DNA of 64,000 nt from Azomonas agilis. GTDB taxonomy: Bacteria > Pseudomonadota > Gammaproteobacteria > Pseudomonadales > Pseudomonadaceae. Below the pieces are notes generated by a model. It saw only the letters and a program-made list of their open reading frames with translations, did not search any database and was not told the origin of the DNA. Position numbers and translations under genes: made by a program. The stretch lies in contig NZ_VLKG01000007.1 in NCBI RefSeq assembly GCF_007830255.1, positions 124,001 to 188,000 of the forward strand, read 5' to 3'. Shown one piece after another: positions 34,765 to 43,753 of this stretch. The first letter of the stretch is position 1. Each line of letters opens with the position of its first letter.

Positions 34765-36270
34765 ATGGAAGACTTAGTATCCCATTTAGCGGTAGGTGTG
34801 GATGCCGCTGTTACTTGGCAGAATTTGCTGTACTGCTTTGTAGGGGTTCTGTTGGGCACTTTGGTGGGGGTTTTGCCGGGATTAGGGCCGGTAGCCACCA
34901 TCGCCATGCTGCTGCCTGTCACCTATGGCCTACCGCCGGTTTCCGCTTTGATCATGTTGTCGGGGATTTATTACGGGGCTCAATACGGCGGCTCGACAGC
35001 GGCCATATTGGTCAATTTACCCGGTGAGTCCTCATCCGTTGTCACCTGTTTAGACGGACATGCTTTGGCTAAAAAAGGGCGGGCTGGGGCCGCGTTGGGA
35101 ATTGCAGCCATAGGCTCATTCTTTGCCGGTACGGTCTCCACTTTGGTAGTGGCCGCTGCTGCCGTACCTTTAGCGGCTTTTGCTCTGAAATTTGGGCCGG
35201 CTGAATATTTCTCCCTCATGCTGTTGGGCTTGATTGCCGCCGTAGTGTTGGCACAGGGCGATGTGCTCAAGGCCATAGCCATGACCCTTCTGGGCTTGTT
35301 ACTGGGTTTGGTCGGTGTTGATGTTAACTCCGGCGATGAGCGTTTCACCTTCGGTATTCCTGAGTTGGCTGAAGGCATCAGCTTTGTGGTGATTTCCATG
35401 GGTATCTTTGGGATCGGGGAGATTATTGCCAACTTAGAGCGCGATCATCACCGTACTCAAATCGTGGAGCGCGTAGGTTCTGTATTGCCCACCCGCGAAG
35501 ACTATCGCCGCGCTTGGAAACCCGTGGTACGCGGCTCGGCTTTGGGCTCCATCATGGGCGTGCTGCCGGGTGGAGGCGCTATGCTTAGCTCCTTTGCCTC
35601 CTACATGCTGGAAAAGCGCCTGTCCAAACATCCGGAAGAGTTTGGGAAAGGGGCCATTGAAGGCGTGGCGGGGCCAGAGTCGGCCAATAATGCGGGGGCG
35701 CAAACCTCCTTTATTCCGCTGCTGGTGATGGGCTTGCCCTCCAACGCGGTGATGGCGCTGATGATCGGCGCGATGATGATTCACGGCATCGTGCCCGGCC
35801 CACAGGTAATGACCGAGCGTCCCGATCTGTTTTGGGGGGTTATTGTCAGTATGTGGATTGGCAATATCCTACTGCTACTGCTGAACCTGCCCTTGGTGGG
35901 CATTTGGGTGCGCTTGCTGTCCATTCCTTACCGCATCCTGTATCCGGCTATTTTGCTGTTCTGCTGCATTGGGGTGTTCAGCGTCAACAACAGCCTGTTT
36001 GATGTGTTGCTGGCGGTGGGTTTTGGCTTACTGGGTTATCTGTTCATTAAGCTTCGGTGTGAGCCTGCGCCGCTGTTGCTGGGCTTTGTCCTCGGCCCCC
36101 TGATGGAAGAAAACCTGCGCCGCGCCATGCTGCTATCGCGGGGTGATCCCACCGTCTTTTTTACCCGGCCCATCAGTGCCTCTTTGCTGATCTTTGCCGT
36201 ACTGCTGCTGGCCTTGTTGGCGCTGCCGCATTTCCGCTCCACCCGCAAAGTCGCTTTTGCTGAGGACTAG
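34765..36270 (+). CDS. tctA: TctA-family large subunit of tripartite tricarboxylate transporter
   Basis: 501-residue transporter with about 12 helices. It has both TctA half-repeat motifs: [21 protein letters not shown] near residue 35 and [16 protein letters not shown] near 270, and the [19 protein letters not shown] segment. Paralogue of the gene at 15614. It is followed by three TctC receptors in the same operon, so it may take up several compounds. Confidence 0.95.
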   Translation: MEDLVSHLAVGVDAAVTWQNLLYCFVGVLLGTLVGVLPGLGPVATIAMLLPVTYGLPPVSALIMLSGIYYGAQYGGSTAAILVNLPGESSSVVTCLDGHALAKKGRAGAALGIAAIGSFFAGTVSTLVVAAAAVPLAAFALKFGPAEYFSLMLLGLIAAVVLAQGDVLKAIAMTLLGLLLGLVGVDVNSGDERFTFGIPELAEGISFVVISMGIFGIGEIIANLERDHHRTQIVERVGSVLPTREDYRRAWKPVVRGSALGSIMGVLPGGGAMLSSFASYMLEKRLSKHPEEFGKGAIEGVAGPESANNAGAQTSFIPLLVMGLPSNAVMALMIGAMMIHGIVPGPQVMTERPDLFWGVIVSMWIGNILLLLLNLPLVGIWVRLLSIPYRILYPAILLFCCIGVFSVNNSLFDVLLAVGFGLLGYLFIKLRCEPAPLLLGFVLGPLMEENLRRAMLLSRGDPTVFFTRPISASLLIFAVLLLALLALPHFRSTRKVAFAED

Positions 36271-36287
36271 GCCGTGTCGATCCCTAA

Positions 36288-36440
36288 TTGAAAGAAGCGC
36301 TGCTGGCTGATCCTAAAGTCCAGACCCATCTCACGGCAGAACGTCTGGATGCTTTGTTAAACCCCGCCGCGTACACCGGATTGGCCGGATTTTTTGTGGA
36401 CCGCGTTACGGGGAAACACCCCGCCAAAGCCCACGCCTAA
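36288..36440 (+). pseudogene. C-terminal remnant of a fumarate-lyase-superfamily (PcaB-like) gene
   Basis: In a frame closed upstream by TAA (36285), about 50 codons read KEALLADPKVQTHLTAERL, LLNPAAYTGLAGFFVDRV. The pattern LL-x-PA-x-Y-x-G-x-A-x-x-FVDR is the C-terminal end of 3-carboxy-cis,cis-muconate cycloisomerase and its relatives. No start or N-terminal part remains. It points to loss of an aromatic-pathway or lyase gene that once stood after tctA. Confidence 0.65.
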
Positions 36441-36465
36441 CCCCTTGTCGCCGGATAACTGCGCT

Positions 36466-37425
36466 ATGACGCCTCTTGTTAAATCGGTGGCCCTGACTTT
36501 GAGTCTCGGCCTGCTGCCTTGGGCTGCCCAAGCGGCCTACCCGGAAAAACCCATCACCTACGTGGTGCCCTATGCCCCCGGCGGCACCAACGACAACATT
36601 GCCCGCGTGCTGTCTGAGTTTTTAGGGGCTGAGCTGGGTCAACCGCTGGTGATTGAAAATAAACCCGGTGCGGGCGGTACCTTGGGAGCCTCCTTCGTGG
36701 CTAAGTCCGCGCCTGATGGCTACACCCTGTTTAATGCCTCCATTGGCAATCTGGTGATTGCACCGCAGCTGGTGCCGGTGAACTTCGATCCTTTTAAGGA
36801 TTTCACCCCCATTGCCAATATCGCTGAATCGCGCTCGGTGATCGCCATTAATCCCAAGCTGCCGATCAAAACCTTGGCGGACTTGATTGCCTATGCCAAA
36901 GCCAACCCCGGCAAGCTGTCCTTCAGCAGTTCCGGTATCGGCACGCCCGGCCATATCGCCTTGGAATACCTGCAAGTGTTGGCCGGTATCAGCTTGGTGC
37001 ATGTGCCGTACAAGGGTTCGGCTCCGGCCTTGAGCGACACCATCTCTGGGCATGTGGATTTGATTGCTGACCCTCTAGCCAATGGCGCGGTAAAAAGCGG
37101 CCATCTGCGCGGCTTGGCTTGGTTTGGCGGCACCGCCGATGAAAAAGAGCTGCCCGGTGTGCCTTCGCTGTTGGATAGCTTTCCTCAGTGGAATTTCTCC
37201 GGCGCTTTTCTCGCTGTAGCCCCCAGCCAAACGCCGCCTGACATCCTCAAACGCCTGCGCCAAGCCTTCGACCGCGTACTGGCGAAACCGGAAGTCATCG
37301 ACAAGCTGAAGCTGATGGGCCTAACCCCGCAACGCCTGTCGGTGGAGGACACCCTGTCGATCCTGCGCGCCACCCATGACACCAGCGCCGACATCATCCG
37401 CCGCGCCAACATCAAAGCCCAATAG
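36466..37425 (+). CDS. TctC/Bug-family periplasmic receptor
   Basis: 319-residue receptor. Signal peptide 1-23 (ends AQA), then AYPEKPITYVVPYAPGGTND, the family opening, and VIENKPGAGGTLGA. ATG 36466 is at the start of the signal peptide; the frame from 36394 overlaps the PcaB-like remnant and is not used. The ribosome site is weak. Probably the main receptor for the TctBA pair just upstream. Confidence 0.93.
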   Translation: MTPLVKSVALTLSLGLLPWAAQAAYPEKPITYVVPYAPGGTNDNIARVLSEFLGAELGQPLVIENKPGAGGTLGASFVAKSAPDGYTLFNASIGNLVIAPQLVPVNFDPFKDFTPIANIAESRSVIAINPKLPIKTLADLIAYAKANPGKLSFSSSGIGTPGHIALEYLQVLAGISLVHVPYKGSAPALSDTISGHVDLIADPLANGAVKSGHLRGLAWFGGTADEKELPGVPSLLDSFPQWNFSGAFLAVAPSQTPPDILKRLRQAFDRVLAKPEVIDKLKLMGLTPQRLSVEDTLSILRATHDTSADIIRRANIKAQ

Positions 37426-37483
37426 CCGCACCCCATTGTTAAGGACTGGCCACCCCTTGGCCCCTGTGTTTGAGAGCTGACCT

Positions 37484-38854
37484 ATGATTTACGACTTTAA
37501 TGTACCGACTCGTGACCCCGACGAATATCTGGCCATCCTCAACGCGAGACGCTGGGAAAAACTGCAACAGCAGATTCGCTATGTGTGGGGCAACGAGGAC
37601 TACTTCCGTCTGCGCTTTAAGGAAGCGGGCATTAATGCCCCGGAAGACATTCGCAGCTTCGAGGACTTTCGCCGTTTACCCGCTTTTATGGACAAGACGC
37701 GCCACCGTGAATCACAGGATGCCTCACTGATTCGCTATGGCCATCCACTGGGTTTGCATCTGACCACTGCGCCGGAAAACGCCATCCACTTGGCAGCCAC
37801 TTCCGGCACCACTGGCAACCCGACCTTCTATGTGTTCAGCCGCAAAGACCTGAACATCACCTATGAAGTCTTGGGCCGCATGTTCCGGGCGGCTGGGATT
37901 CGTCCGGGGGATACCACCTTCCATGCCTTTGGCCTGTCGCTGTGGTTGGCGGGCATTACCTATGTGCAGGCGCTGGAAGCCTACGGCGCGCGTCCGGTGG
38001 CGGTGGGCGCGGAGGGCGGTGTACCTAAGATTTTGCGCTACATCGAACTGACCCGCCCACGCGTGCTCTTTGCCACCCCATCGATGGTGACGCAGCTCAT
38101 CGAGCGTGCGCCGAGCGAGCTGGGCAAACCCGTAGGCGCTTTGGGTATTGAGGTGATTTATTGCTCCGGCGAGCCGGGGGCCAGTCTGCCGACCTTCCGT
38201 CAGCGGGTGAAAGAACACTTTGGCGCTAAGGTGTTCGATGCCACCGGCGGCGCGTGGCACAACGGCACCATCACCTGCGACAGCGAGCACGCCCACGGCA
38301 TGCACTACATGGCCGAGGATTACTGCTTCCGTTACGACCTGATCGACCCCGAAACCAAGTTGCCCTTGGCCCTGAAAGATGGAGCCGTGGGTGAGGCGAT
38401 CCATACCGCGCTGGAATACGAGGCTGCGCCCTCGTTCCGCAATGCCACCGGCGACATTCTGAAAATCCACGTCGGCGAATGCCCCGGCTGTGGCCACTTT
38501 GGCGTGCGCATGGAAATTGTAGGCCGCGCCGACGACATGCTGGCCATCAAGGGTGTGAAGGTGTATCCGGCGGCGATTCAAAACGTGGTTGGGCAATTCC
38601 GCCCCGAGGTGTCTGGTGAGCTGCGCATCCGTTTGGATGGCCCGCCACCGCGTGTCGAGCCGCCGCTGCGGTTGGCTATTGAGGCCGGAGAGGCCGTGCC
38701 CGCCAGCGACTGGCCCGCTTTGGGACAACGCATTGAACAGCGCATCCGCGAGCTGCTGACCTTCCGTCCGCAAGTGGAAATCGTACCCTTCAACAGCCTG
38801 CCGCGCAGTGGAGCCAAAACCAAGCTGATCGAAATCGCTGGGAAGCCCGCCTGA
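37484..38854 (+). CDS. Phenylacetate-CoA ligase-family (PaaK-like) adenylate-forming enzyme
   Basis: 456-residue AMP-forming acid:CoA ligase of the PaaK group. Motifs: AATSGTTGNPTFY (P-loop; normally SSGTTGKPT), EVIYCSGEPG, CPGCGHFG (a Cys pair as in PaaK relatives) and GRADDMLAIKGVKVYP (hinge), followed by a C-terminal domain with RSGAKTKLIE holding the probable catalytic Lys. It likely activates an aromatic or short-chain carboxylate imported by the TctC/TctAB system. Its stop overlaps the next start (TGATG). The acid is unknown. Confidence 0.9.
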   Translation: MIYDFNVPTRDPDEYLAILNARRWEKLQQQIRYVWGNEDYFRLRFKEAGINAPEDIRSFEDFRRLPAFMDKTRHRESQDASLIRYGHPLGLHLTTAPENAIHLAATSGTTGNPTFYVFSRKDLNITYEVLGRMFRAAGIRPGDTTFHAFGLSLWLAGITYVQALEAYGARPVAVGAEGGVPKILRYIELTRPRVLFATPSMVTQLIERAPSELGKPVGALGIEVIYCSGEPGASLPTFRQRVKEHFGAKVFDATGGAWHNGTITCDSEHAHGMHYMAEDYCFRYDLIDPETKLPLALKDGAVGEAIHTALEYEAAPSFRNATGDILKIHVGECPGCGHFGVRMEIVGRADDMLAIKGVKVYPAAIQNVVGQFRPEVSGELRIRLDGPPPRVEPPLRLAIEAGEAVPASDWPALGQRIEQRIRELLTFRPQVEIVPFNSLPRSGAKTKLIEIAGKPA

Positions 38855-39792
38855 TGAGCACCTCCGAGGAAGCCCGCGCCCTAGGCTTTGCCGCACCGGA
38901 CGATCAGCCGGTGGGCTATATGGCGCGTACCCGTGCCTATTATTTGGCGCTGGGCTACGACAATCCCTATGTCTGGGCCCATTACCGGGAAGTGCCCTTT
39001 ACCCCCTTGGCCAAGCCACTGACGGAAACCCGCATCACCCTGATTACCACCGCCGCGCCTTATCAGCCGGATAAAGGCCCCCAAGGCCCCGGTGCGCCCT
39101 ACAACGCAGCGGCCAAGTTTTATCAGGTGTACTCCGGGGATACGACTCAGGAGCACGACCTACGCATCGCCCATGTGGGCATCGACCGTCGCCATACCTC
39201 GATGGAGGACAGCCGCAGTTGGTTTCCGTTGGCCGCTTTGCGCCAAGCCGTGGCGGAAGGGCGACTAGGGGCTTTAGCCGCCCGCTTTCACGGCGCGCCC
39301 ACCAACCGCAGTCAGCGCCATACCCTAGAGGTGGATGCGCCGGAGATTCTGCGCCGCTGTCAGGAGGACGGCGTGGAGGCGGCCTTGCTGGTCGCCAACT
39401 GCCCGATTTGCCACCAAAGCCTGAGCTTAGTTGCCCGTACCTTGGAAGCGGCGGGCATTGCTACGGTGGTGCTGGGCTGTGCCAAGGATATTCCTGAATA
39501 CGTGGGTGTGCCGCGCCTGCTGTTCTCGGATTTTCCCCTCGGTAATGCCGCCGGAAAGCCCCACGACCCAGAATCCCAGCGCCTGACCTTGGAGCTGGCC
39601 CTGCGTTTGTTGGAGTCCGCGCCGGGGCCGCGCACCACCCTGCAATCGCCCCTGATCTGGGCCGACGACCCGGATTGGAAACTGGATTACGCCAACGCCG
39701 AACGCCTGCCCGCCGAGGAACTGGAACGCCTGCGTGCCGAAAACGAGCGCGCGCGGCTGATCGCCCGTGAGCAGCGTTTGGCCACTGTATAA
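38854..39792 (+). CDS. GrdB/PrdB-like reductase component (non-seleno)
   Basis: 312-residue protein with the pattern of the glycine/sarcosine/betaine and D-proline reductase B components (GrdB/PrdB). These normally act in clostridial amino-acid reductases and cleave C-N bonds with a selenocysteine. Here the redox site is C183-P-I-C186 (NCPICHQS) with no TGA codon. Other shared-looking parts: TTAAPYQPDKGPQ, HVGIDRRHTSMEDSRSWFPL and LLFSDFPLGNAAG. The charged coil at 275-312 is extra. It is co-transcribed with a CoA ligase and an enoyl-CoA hydratase in an apparently aerobic bacterium, so the reaction is unclear. Confidence 0.72.
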   Translation: MSTSEEARALGFAAPDDQPVGYMARTRAYYLALGYDNPYVWAHYREVPFTPLAKPLTETRITLITTAAPYQPDKGPQGPGAPYNAAAKFYQVYSGDTTQEHDLRIAHVGIDRRHTSMEDSRSWFPLAALRQAVAEGRLGALAARFHGAPTNRSQRHTLEVDAPEILRRCQEDGVEAALLVANCPICHQSLSLVARTLEAAGIATVVLGCAKDIPEYVGVPRLLFSDFPLGNAAGKPHDPESQRLTLELALRLLESAPGPRTTLQSPLIWADDPDWKLDYANAERLPAEELERLRAENERARLIAREQRLATV

Positions 39793-39806
39793 ATTTTGGA
39801 GTGGCT

Positions 39807-40547
39807 ATGAGCCTTGTCACCTATGAGTCCCAAAACGGGATCGCCGAAATCACCCTCAACCGAGCGGATAAATACAACATCATCAACCACGAAATCGTGG
39901 AGGAACTGCACCAAGCATGGGTGCGCTTCGCCAACAGTCCCGAAGATCGGGTCGCGATCTTAGCCGCTGCGGGGGAGAAAGCCTTTACCGCCGGAGCCAA
40001 CCTGCGCGACATCCCTCACGACCTGTGGCGGGCCATTCCCGGTGTCGGTGTGCCGGTGAACAAGCCGATTATTGCCGTCACGACCGGCTTGGTGATTGGC
40101 GGCGGGCTGGTGCTGGTGCAGATGGCCGATTTAGCCGTCGCGGCGGATAACACGGTGTTTTCCTACCCTGAGGCCAAGGTGGGTTTTTCCGGCGGTTTGA
40201 TCAGCTCCTTGGCCGCGCGTATTCCGCACAAGGTGGCGATGGAGCTGCTGTTGGTGGGTGGCAACCTCAGTGCCCAGCGTGCCTATGAGGTGGGCTTGGT
40301 CAATCGGGTAGTGCCGCTGGGTCAACAGTTGGAAACCGCCCGCGAGCTAGCCGCTCAACTGGCCGCCAATGCGCCGCTGGTGCTGTCCTTGCTGAAGGAT
40401 TTTGTCGGCCAAGTGCTGCCCAAAGGCCCCAGCGAACAAGCGGCCATCGCTCGTGCGCGGGTGCTGGAGATTAATGCCTCACAAGATTTCCACGAAGGCA
40501 TCAGTGCCTTCACCGAAAAACGTACCCCCACCTTTAGCGGACGCTGA
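39807..40547 (+). CDS. Enoyl-CoA hydratase/isomerase family protein
   Basis: 246-residue crotonase-fold enzyme. ATG 39807 has TTGGAG 5 nt upstream; the GTG two codons before is less likely. The first oxyanion-hole part is AFTAGANLRDI and the second VTTGLVIGGGLVLVQMADLAVAADNTVFSYPE, split here. It likely hydrates, isomerises or hydrolyses a CoA thioester made by the ligase at 37484. The usual Glu pair of hydratases is only partly evident, so the exact reaction is open. Confidence 0.9.
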   Translation: MSLVTYESQNGIAEITLNRADKYNIINHEIVEELHQAWVRFANSPEDRVAILAAAGEKAFTAGANLRDIPHDLWRAIPGVGVPVNKPIIAVTTGLVIGGGLVLVQMADLAVAADNTVFSYPEAKVGFSGGLISSLAARIPHKVAMELLLVGGNLSAQRAYEVGLVNRVVPLGQQLETARELAAQLAANAPLVLSLLKDFVGQVLPKGPSEQAAIARARVLEINASQDFHEGISAFTEKRTPTFSGR

Positions 40548-40556
40548 GGAGCTGCT

Positions 40557-41531
40557 ATGTCTTTGATTCCAAATAAATTAGCTCGTTTATTGGCTCCGCT
40601 GGTGTTGTTCAGCAGTCTAAGTGCTCAGGCCGCGTGGCCGGAAAAAGCCATCACCCTGATCGTGCCCTACCCACCGGGTGGCGCGGCGGACACCGTAGGC
40701 CGCATCTATGCCGATGCCCTGTCCGAATCCCTAAAACAGCCGGTGGTGGTGGAGAATAAACCCGGTGCCGGCACCGCCATTGCCGCCGAGTATGTAGCTA
40801 AGTCCGCGCCGGATGGGTACACCCTGTCGTTAGTCCCCACAGGACAGCTTACGGTGTTGCCGCACATTGCCAAAAACCTCAAGTTCGATCCCTTTAGCAG
40901 CTTTGAGCCGATTTCCCTGCTGGCCTATACCGGCGTGGTGATTGCCGCCAATGCTCAGGTGCCGGTTAAGGATTTCAAGGATTTGATTGCTCAAGCTAAG
41001 GCGGCTCCGGGCAAGTTTTCTTATTCCTCCAGTGGCAGCGGCACCATCATTCACTTAGCGGGCGAGTACCTGCGTCTAAAAACCGGCGTGAATTTGCTGC
41101 ATGTGCCCTTTAAAGGCAGTGCGCCCGCCGTGACTGCTGTTTTGGGCGGTGACGTGAATCTGGCCGTCGATACCCTGACTGTGCTGGCTCCGCAGATTAA
41201 GGGCGGAAAACTTAAAGGCTTGGCCATTGCCTCGGCCCAGCGCTCGCCAGTATTGCCGGACGTGCCCACGGTGGCTGAGTTGGGCTATCCCGGCTTTGAA
41301 GTGCGCTCGTGGTTCGGTCTGGTGGTGGTGGCTAATACACCGAAAGACATCGTGCAGCGCCTGAACGCCGAAATCGCCAAGGCCGCTGCCTCCCAAAGCG
41401 TGAAAGACAAGCTGGCCGCCCAAGGCTTGGATGCTTGGCCGAGCACGCCAGAACAGTTCACCCAGCAAATCCGCGCCGACTACGACAAATACGGCCAAGT
41501 GGTGCGGGAATCTGGCACTACTTTCGATTGA
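40557..41531 (+). CDS. TctC/Bug-family periplasmic receptor
   Basis: 324-residue receptor. Signal peptide 1-25 (ends SAQA), then WPEKAITLIVPYPPGGAADT and VVVENKPGAGTAIAAEY. It is a close paralogue of the receptor at 42714; both share the LPDVPTV/LPDVPTA and W(F)G segments. Both flank the SsuD-like monooxygenase. GGAG is 5 nt before the ATG. Confidence 0.93.
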   Translation: MSLIPNKLARLLAPLVLFSSLSAQAAWPEKAITLIVPYPPGGAADTVGRIYADALSESLKQPVVVENKPGAGTAIAAEYVAKSAPDGYTLSLVPTGQLTVLPHIAKNLKFDPFSSFEPISLLAYTGVVIAANAQVPVKDFKDLIAQAKAAPGKFSYSSSGSGTIIHLAGEYLRLKTGVNLLHVPFKGSAPAVTAVLGGDVNLAVDTLTVLAPQIKGGKLKGLAIASAQRSPVLPDVPTVAELGYPGFEVRSWFGLVVVANTPKDIVQRLNAEIAKAAASQSVKDKLAAQGLDAWPSTPEQFTQQIRADYDKYGQVVRESGTTFD

Positions 41532-41554
41532 GTGATTGAGCCAGGAGGCTGAGC

Positions 41555-42697
41555 ATGTCTTCCCATCCCCTAGAGTTTATTGGCTTTTTAGCCCACCAAG
41601 CCGCCAGCGAAAGCCAATCCCCAGTTGGCCCCTTGGTTGATCCGGCCTTTGTGGGGGCCTTTGCGCAGACACAGGAACACGCCGGTTTTGATCGCGCCCT
41701 GATCGCCTACCACAGCGGCGCGCCCGATGGTTTGCAGATCGCGGCCTATGCAACGCAGCAAACGCGGCGTTTGGGCGTGCTGGTGGCCCACCGTCCGGGG
41801 GTGGTAGCACCCACAGTGGCAGCGCGGCAATTGGCGACGCTGGATCACTTCAGTGGCGGACGGGCGGCGGTGAACATCATCACTGGCGGCAACGATGCCG
41901 AGCAGCAGCGGGATGGGGATTTTCTCAGTCACGACGAGCGTTACGCCCGCACCGACGAATACCTAACCCTGATGAAACAGGCCTGGACGGCCAAAACACC
42001 CTTTGATTTTAACGGGCGTTTTTATCAGGTACGGGACTACCGTCCCAACGTGCAACCGCTGCAAAAGCCGCACCTTCCCATCTTCTTCAGTGGTTCCTCA
42101 GTGGCAGCGGTACAAGTAGCGGCGAAACATGCGGATGTGTTCATGATGTGGGGTGAACCGCTGGCAGGCATCGCCGAGCAAATCGCCAATGTGCGCGCCG
42201 CTGCCGCCGTACAGGGTCGGGCTGAGGCGCTGCGTTTTAGCCTGTCCATTCGGCCCATTTTAGGCGCTACCGAAGCCGAAGCCTGGGCCCGTGCCGAGCG
42301 CATCCGTGAAGCTGCCGCCAAACGCCTGAGCCGCACGCCTCTGACCTTGGTACAGGGCGGAGTGCCGCAAAATGTAGGTTCGCGCCGGCTGCTGGACTTT
42401 GCCGCGCAAGGGGAAGTGCTGGACAGCTGCCTATGGACAGGCATCGCCCGCTTGACCGGCGCAGTGGCAGGAACAGCGGCGACTACCGGCGTAGGCGGTA
42501 ACACCACCGCCTTGGTGGGCACGCCCGATCAGGTAGCGGATGCGCTGTTGGCCTACCACCGCATCGGCATCAGCACCTTCTTATTACGCGGTTTTGATCC
42601 CTTGGAAGATGCCGTGGCCTATGGCCGCGAACTGCTGCCCCGTATCCGTGCCCGCGTACCGGCTGAATTACCTGTGACGGCCTTTGCGCCGCTTTAA
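41555..42697 (+). CDS. SsuD-like flavin-dependent monooxygenase (LLM class)
   Basis: 380-residue luciferase-like monooxygenase related to alkanesulfonate monooxygenase. LEFIGFLAHQAASE at the start, RPGVVAPTVAARQLATLDHFSGGR and ITGGNDAEQQRDGDFL, then FFSGSSVAAVQVAAKHADVFMMWGEP, are typical family segments (split here). It differs from SsuD at 8885 in the N-terminal loop and lacks the C54-type Cys, so its substrate is different. AGGAGG precedes the ATG. Flanked by two TctC receptors. Confidence 0.9.
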   Translation: MSSHPLEFIGFLAHQAASESQSPVGPLVDPAFVGAFAQTQEHAGFDRALIAYHSGAPDGLQIAAYATQQTRRLGVLVAHRPGVVAPTVAARQLATLDHFSGGRAAVNIITGGNDAEQQRDGDFLSHDERYARTDEYLTLMKQAWTAKTPFDFNGRFYQVRDYRPNVQPLQKPHLPIFFSGSSVAAVQVAAKHADVFMMWGEPLAGIAEQIANVRAAAAVQGRAEALRFSLSIRPILGATEAEAWARAERIREAAAKRLSRTPLTLVQGGVPQNVGSRRLLDFAAQGEVLDSCLWTGIARLTGAVAGTAATTGVGGNTTALVGTPDQVADALLAYHRIGISTFLLRGFDPLEDAVAYGRELLPRIRARVPAELPVTAFAPL

Positions 42698-42713
42698 TCT
42701 TAAGGAGTGACCG

Positions 42714-43706
42714 ATGTTGCCTCGTCTTTCCCCTCGCTGGGCGCGTTTATTGGCGCTGGCCGGTGTGTTTTCCCTGTTGCCTTGGGCCGCTGTTCAGGCG
42801 GCCGACAACTACCCCAGCAAACCCATTAAATTGATTGTTGCCTTTCCACCCGGTGGGGCTTCCGACATTGTGGGCCGTTTCTACGCCGAGCAGCTTTCCA
42901 GCGCCTTAGGTCAGCCGGTGGTAGTGGAGAACAAACCCGGTGCCGGAACCGCCATTGCCGCCGAAGCCGCCGCTAAGGCTGATCCCGATGGTTATACCCT
43001 GTCTTTAGCGCCGGCGGGTCAGCTCACCATCCTGCCGCACTTGAGCAAAGAGCTGCGCTACGATCCCTTTAAGGATTTTGCGCCCGTTTCTGTAGTGGCT
43101 TCAGTGCCCTATGTGGTGGCGGTTAACGATACGCTGCCGGTGAAAACCTTGGCAGATTTGGCCAGCTACGCTAAAGCCAACCCCGGCAAGGTCAGCTATT
43201 CCTCCTGCGGCAACGGAACTCTCTGCCACTTGGCCGGTGAGCTGTACCGCAGCCTGACCAAAACCGAGCTGCTGCATGTGCCCTACAAAGGCAGTGCTCC
43301 GGCCATTACCGCCTTGTTGGGCGGCGAAGTGAATGCAGCCTTCGATACCCTGACCATCCTCGCCCCTCAAGTGAAAGGCGGCAAAGTCAAGGGCTTGGCC
43401 ATCACCAGTAAAACCCGTTCACCGGCACTGCCTGATGTGCCTACTGCGGAGGAGGCTGGTTTGAAGGGCTTCGAGGTCAGCTCTTGGTTTGGCATCGTGG
43501 TGCCCGCAGCCACGCCTAAGCCCATTATTCAGCGCCTGAATGCTGCTTTGGCGGAGATCGCTAAACGTCCAGAAACCCGTACCAAGCTGGCCGAGCAAGG
43601 TTTGGACGTAGAAAGCACCACGCCAGAAGCCTTTGCCCAACTGATCCGCGACGACAGCGCCAAGTGGGGCAAAGTCGTGCGCGAATCCGGTGCCAAGATT
43701 GAATAA
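42714..43706 (+). CDS. TctC/Bug-family periplasmic receptor
   Basis: 330-residue receptor. Signal peptide 1-29 (ends AVQA), then NYPSKPIKLIVAFPPGGASD. Paralogue of 40557. It has a Cys pair in SYSSCGNGTLCHLAGE that the paralogue lacks; this may form a disulfide near the ligand site. AAGGAG precedes the ATG by 7 nt. Confidence 0.93.
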   Translation: MLPRLSPRWARLLALAGVFSLLPWAAVQAADNYPSKPIKLIVAFPPGGASDIVGRFYAEQLSSALGQPVVVENKPGAGTAIAAEAAAKADPDGYTLSLAPAGQLTILPHLSKELRYDPFKDFAPVSVVASVPYVVAVNDTLPVKTLADLASYAKANPGKVSYSSCGNGTLCHLAGELYRSLTKTELLHVPYKGSAPAITALLGGEVNAAFDTLTILAPQVKGGKVKGLAITSKTRSPALPDVPTAEEAGLKGFEVSSWFGIVVPAATPKPIIQRLNAALAEIAKRPETRTKLAEQGLDVESTTPEAFAQLIRDDSAKWGKVVRESGAKIE

Positions 43707-43753
43707 AGCCACGCTGTATTAGCCAATACGATCAATTAAGGAAGGATTGTCCC

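Noticed and set aside
37724-38896. 390-codon minus-strand frame over the CoA ligase
   Set aside because: Plus strand encodes a recognisable PaaK-like enzyme; the antisense frame has no family motif and a Gly/His/Arg bias typical of a shadow.
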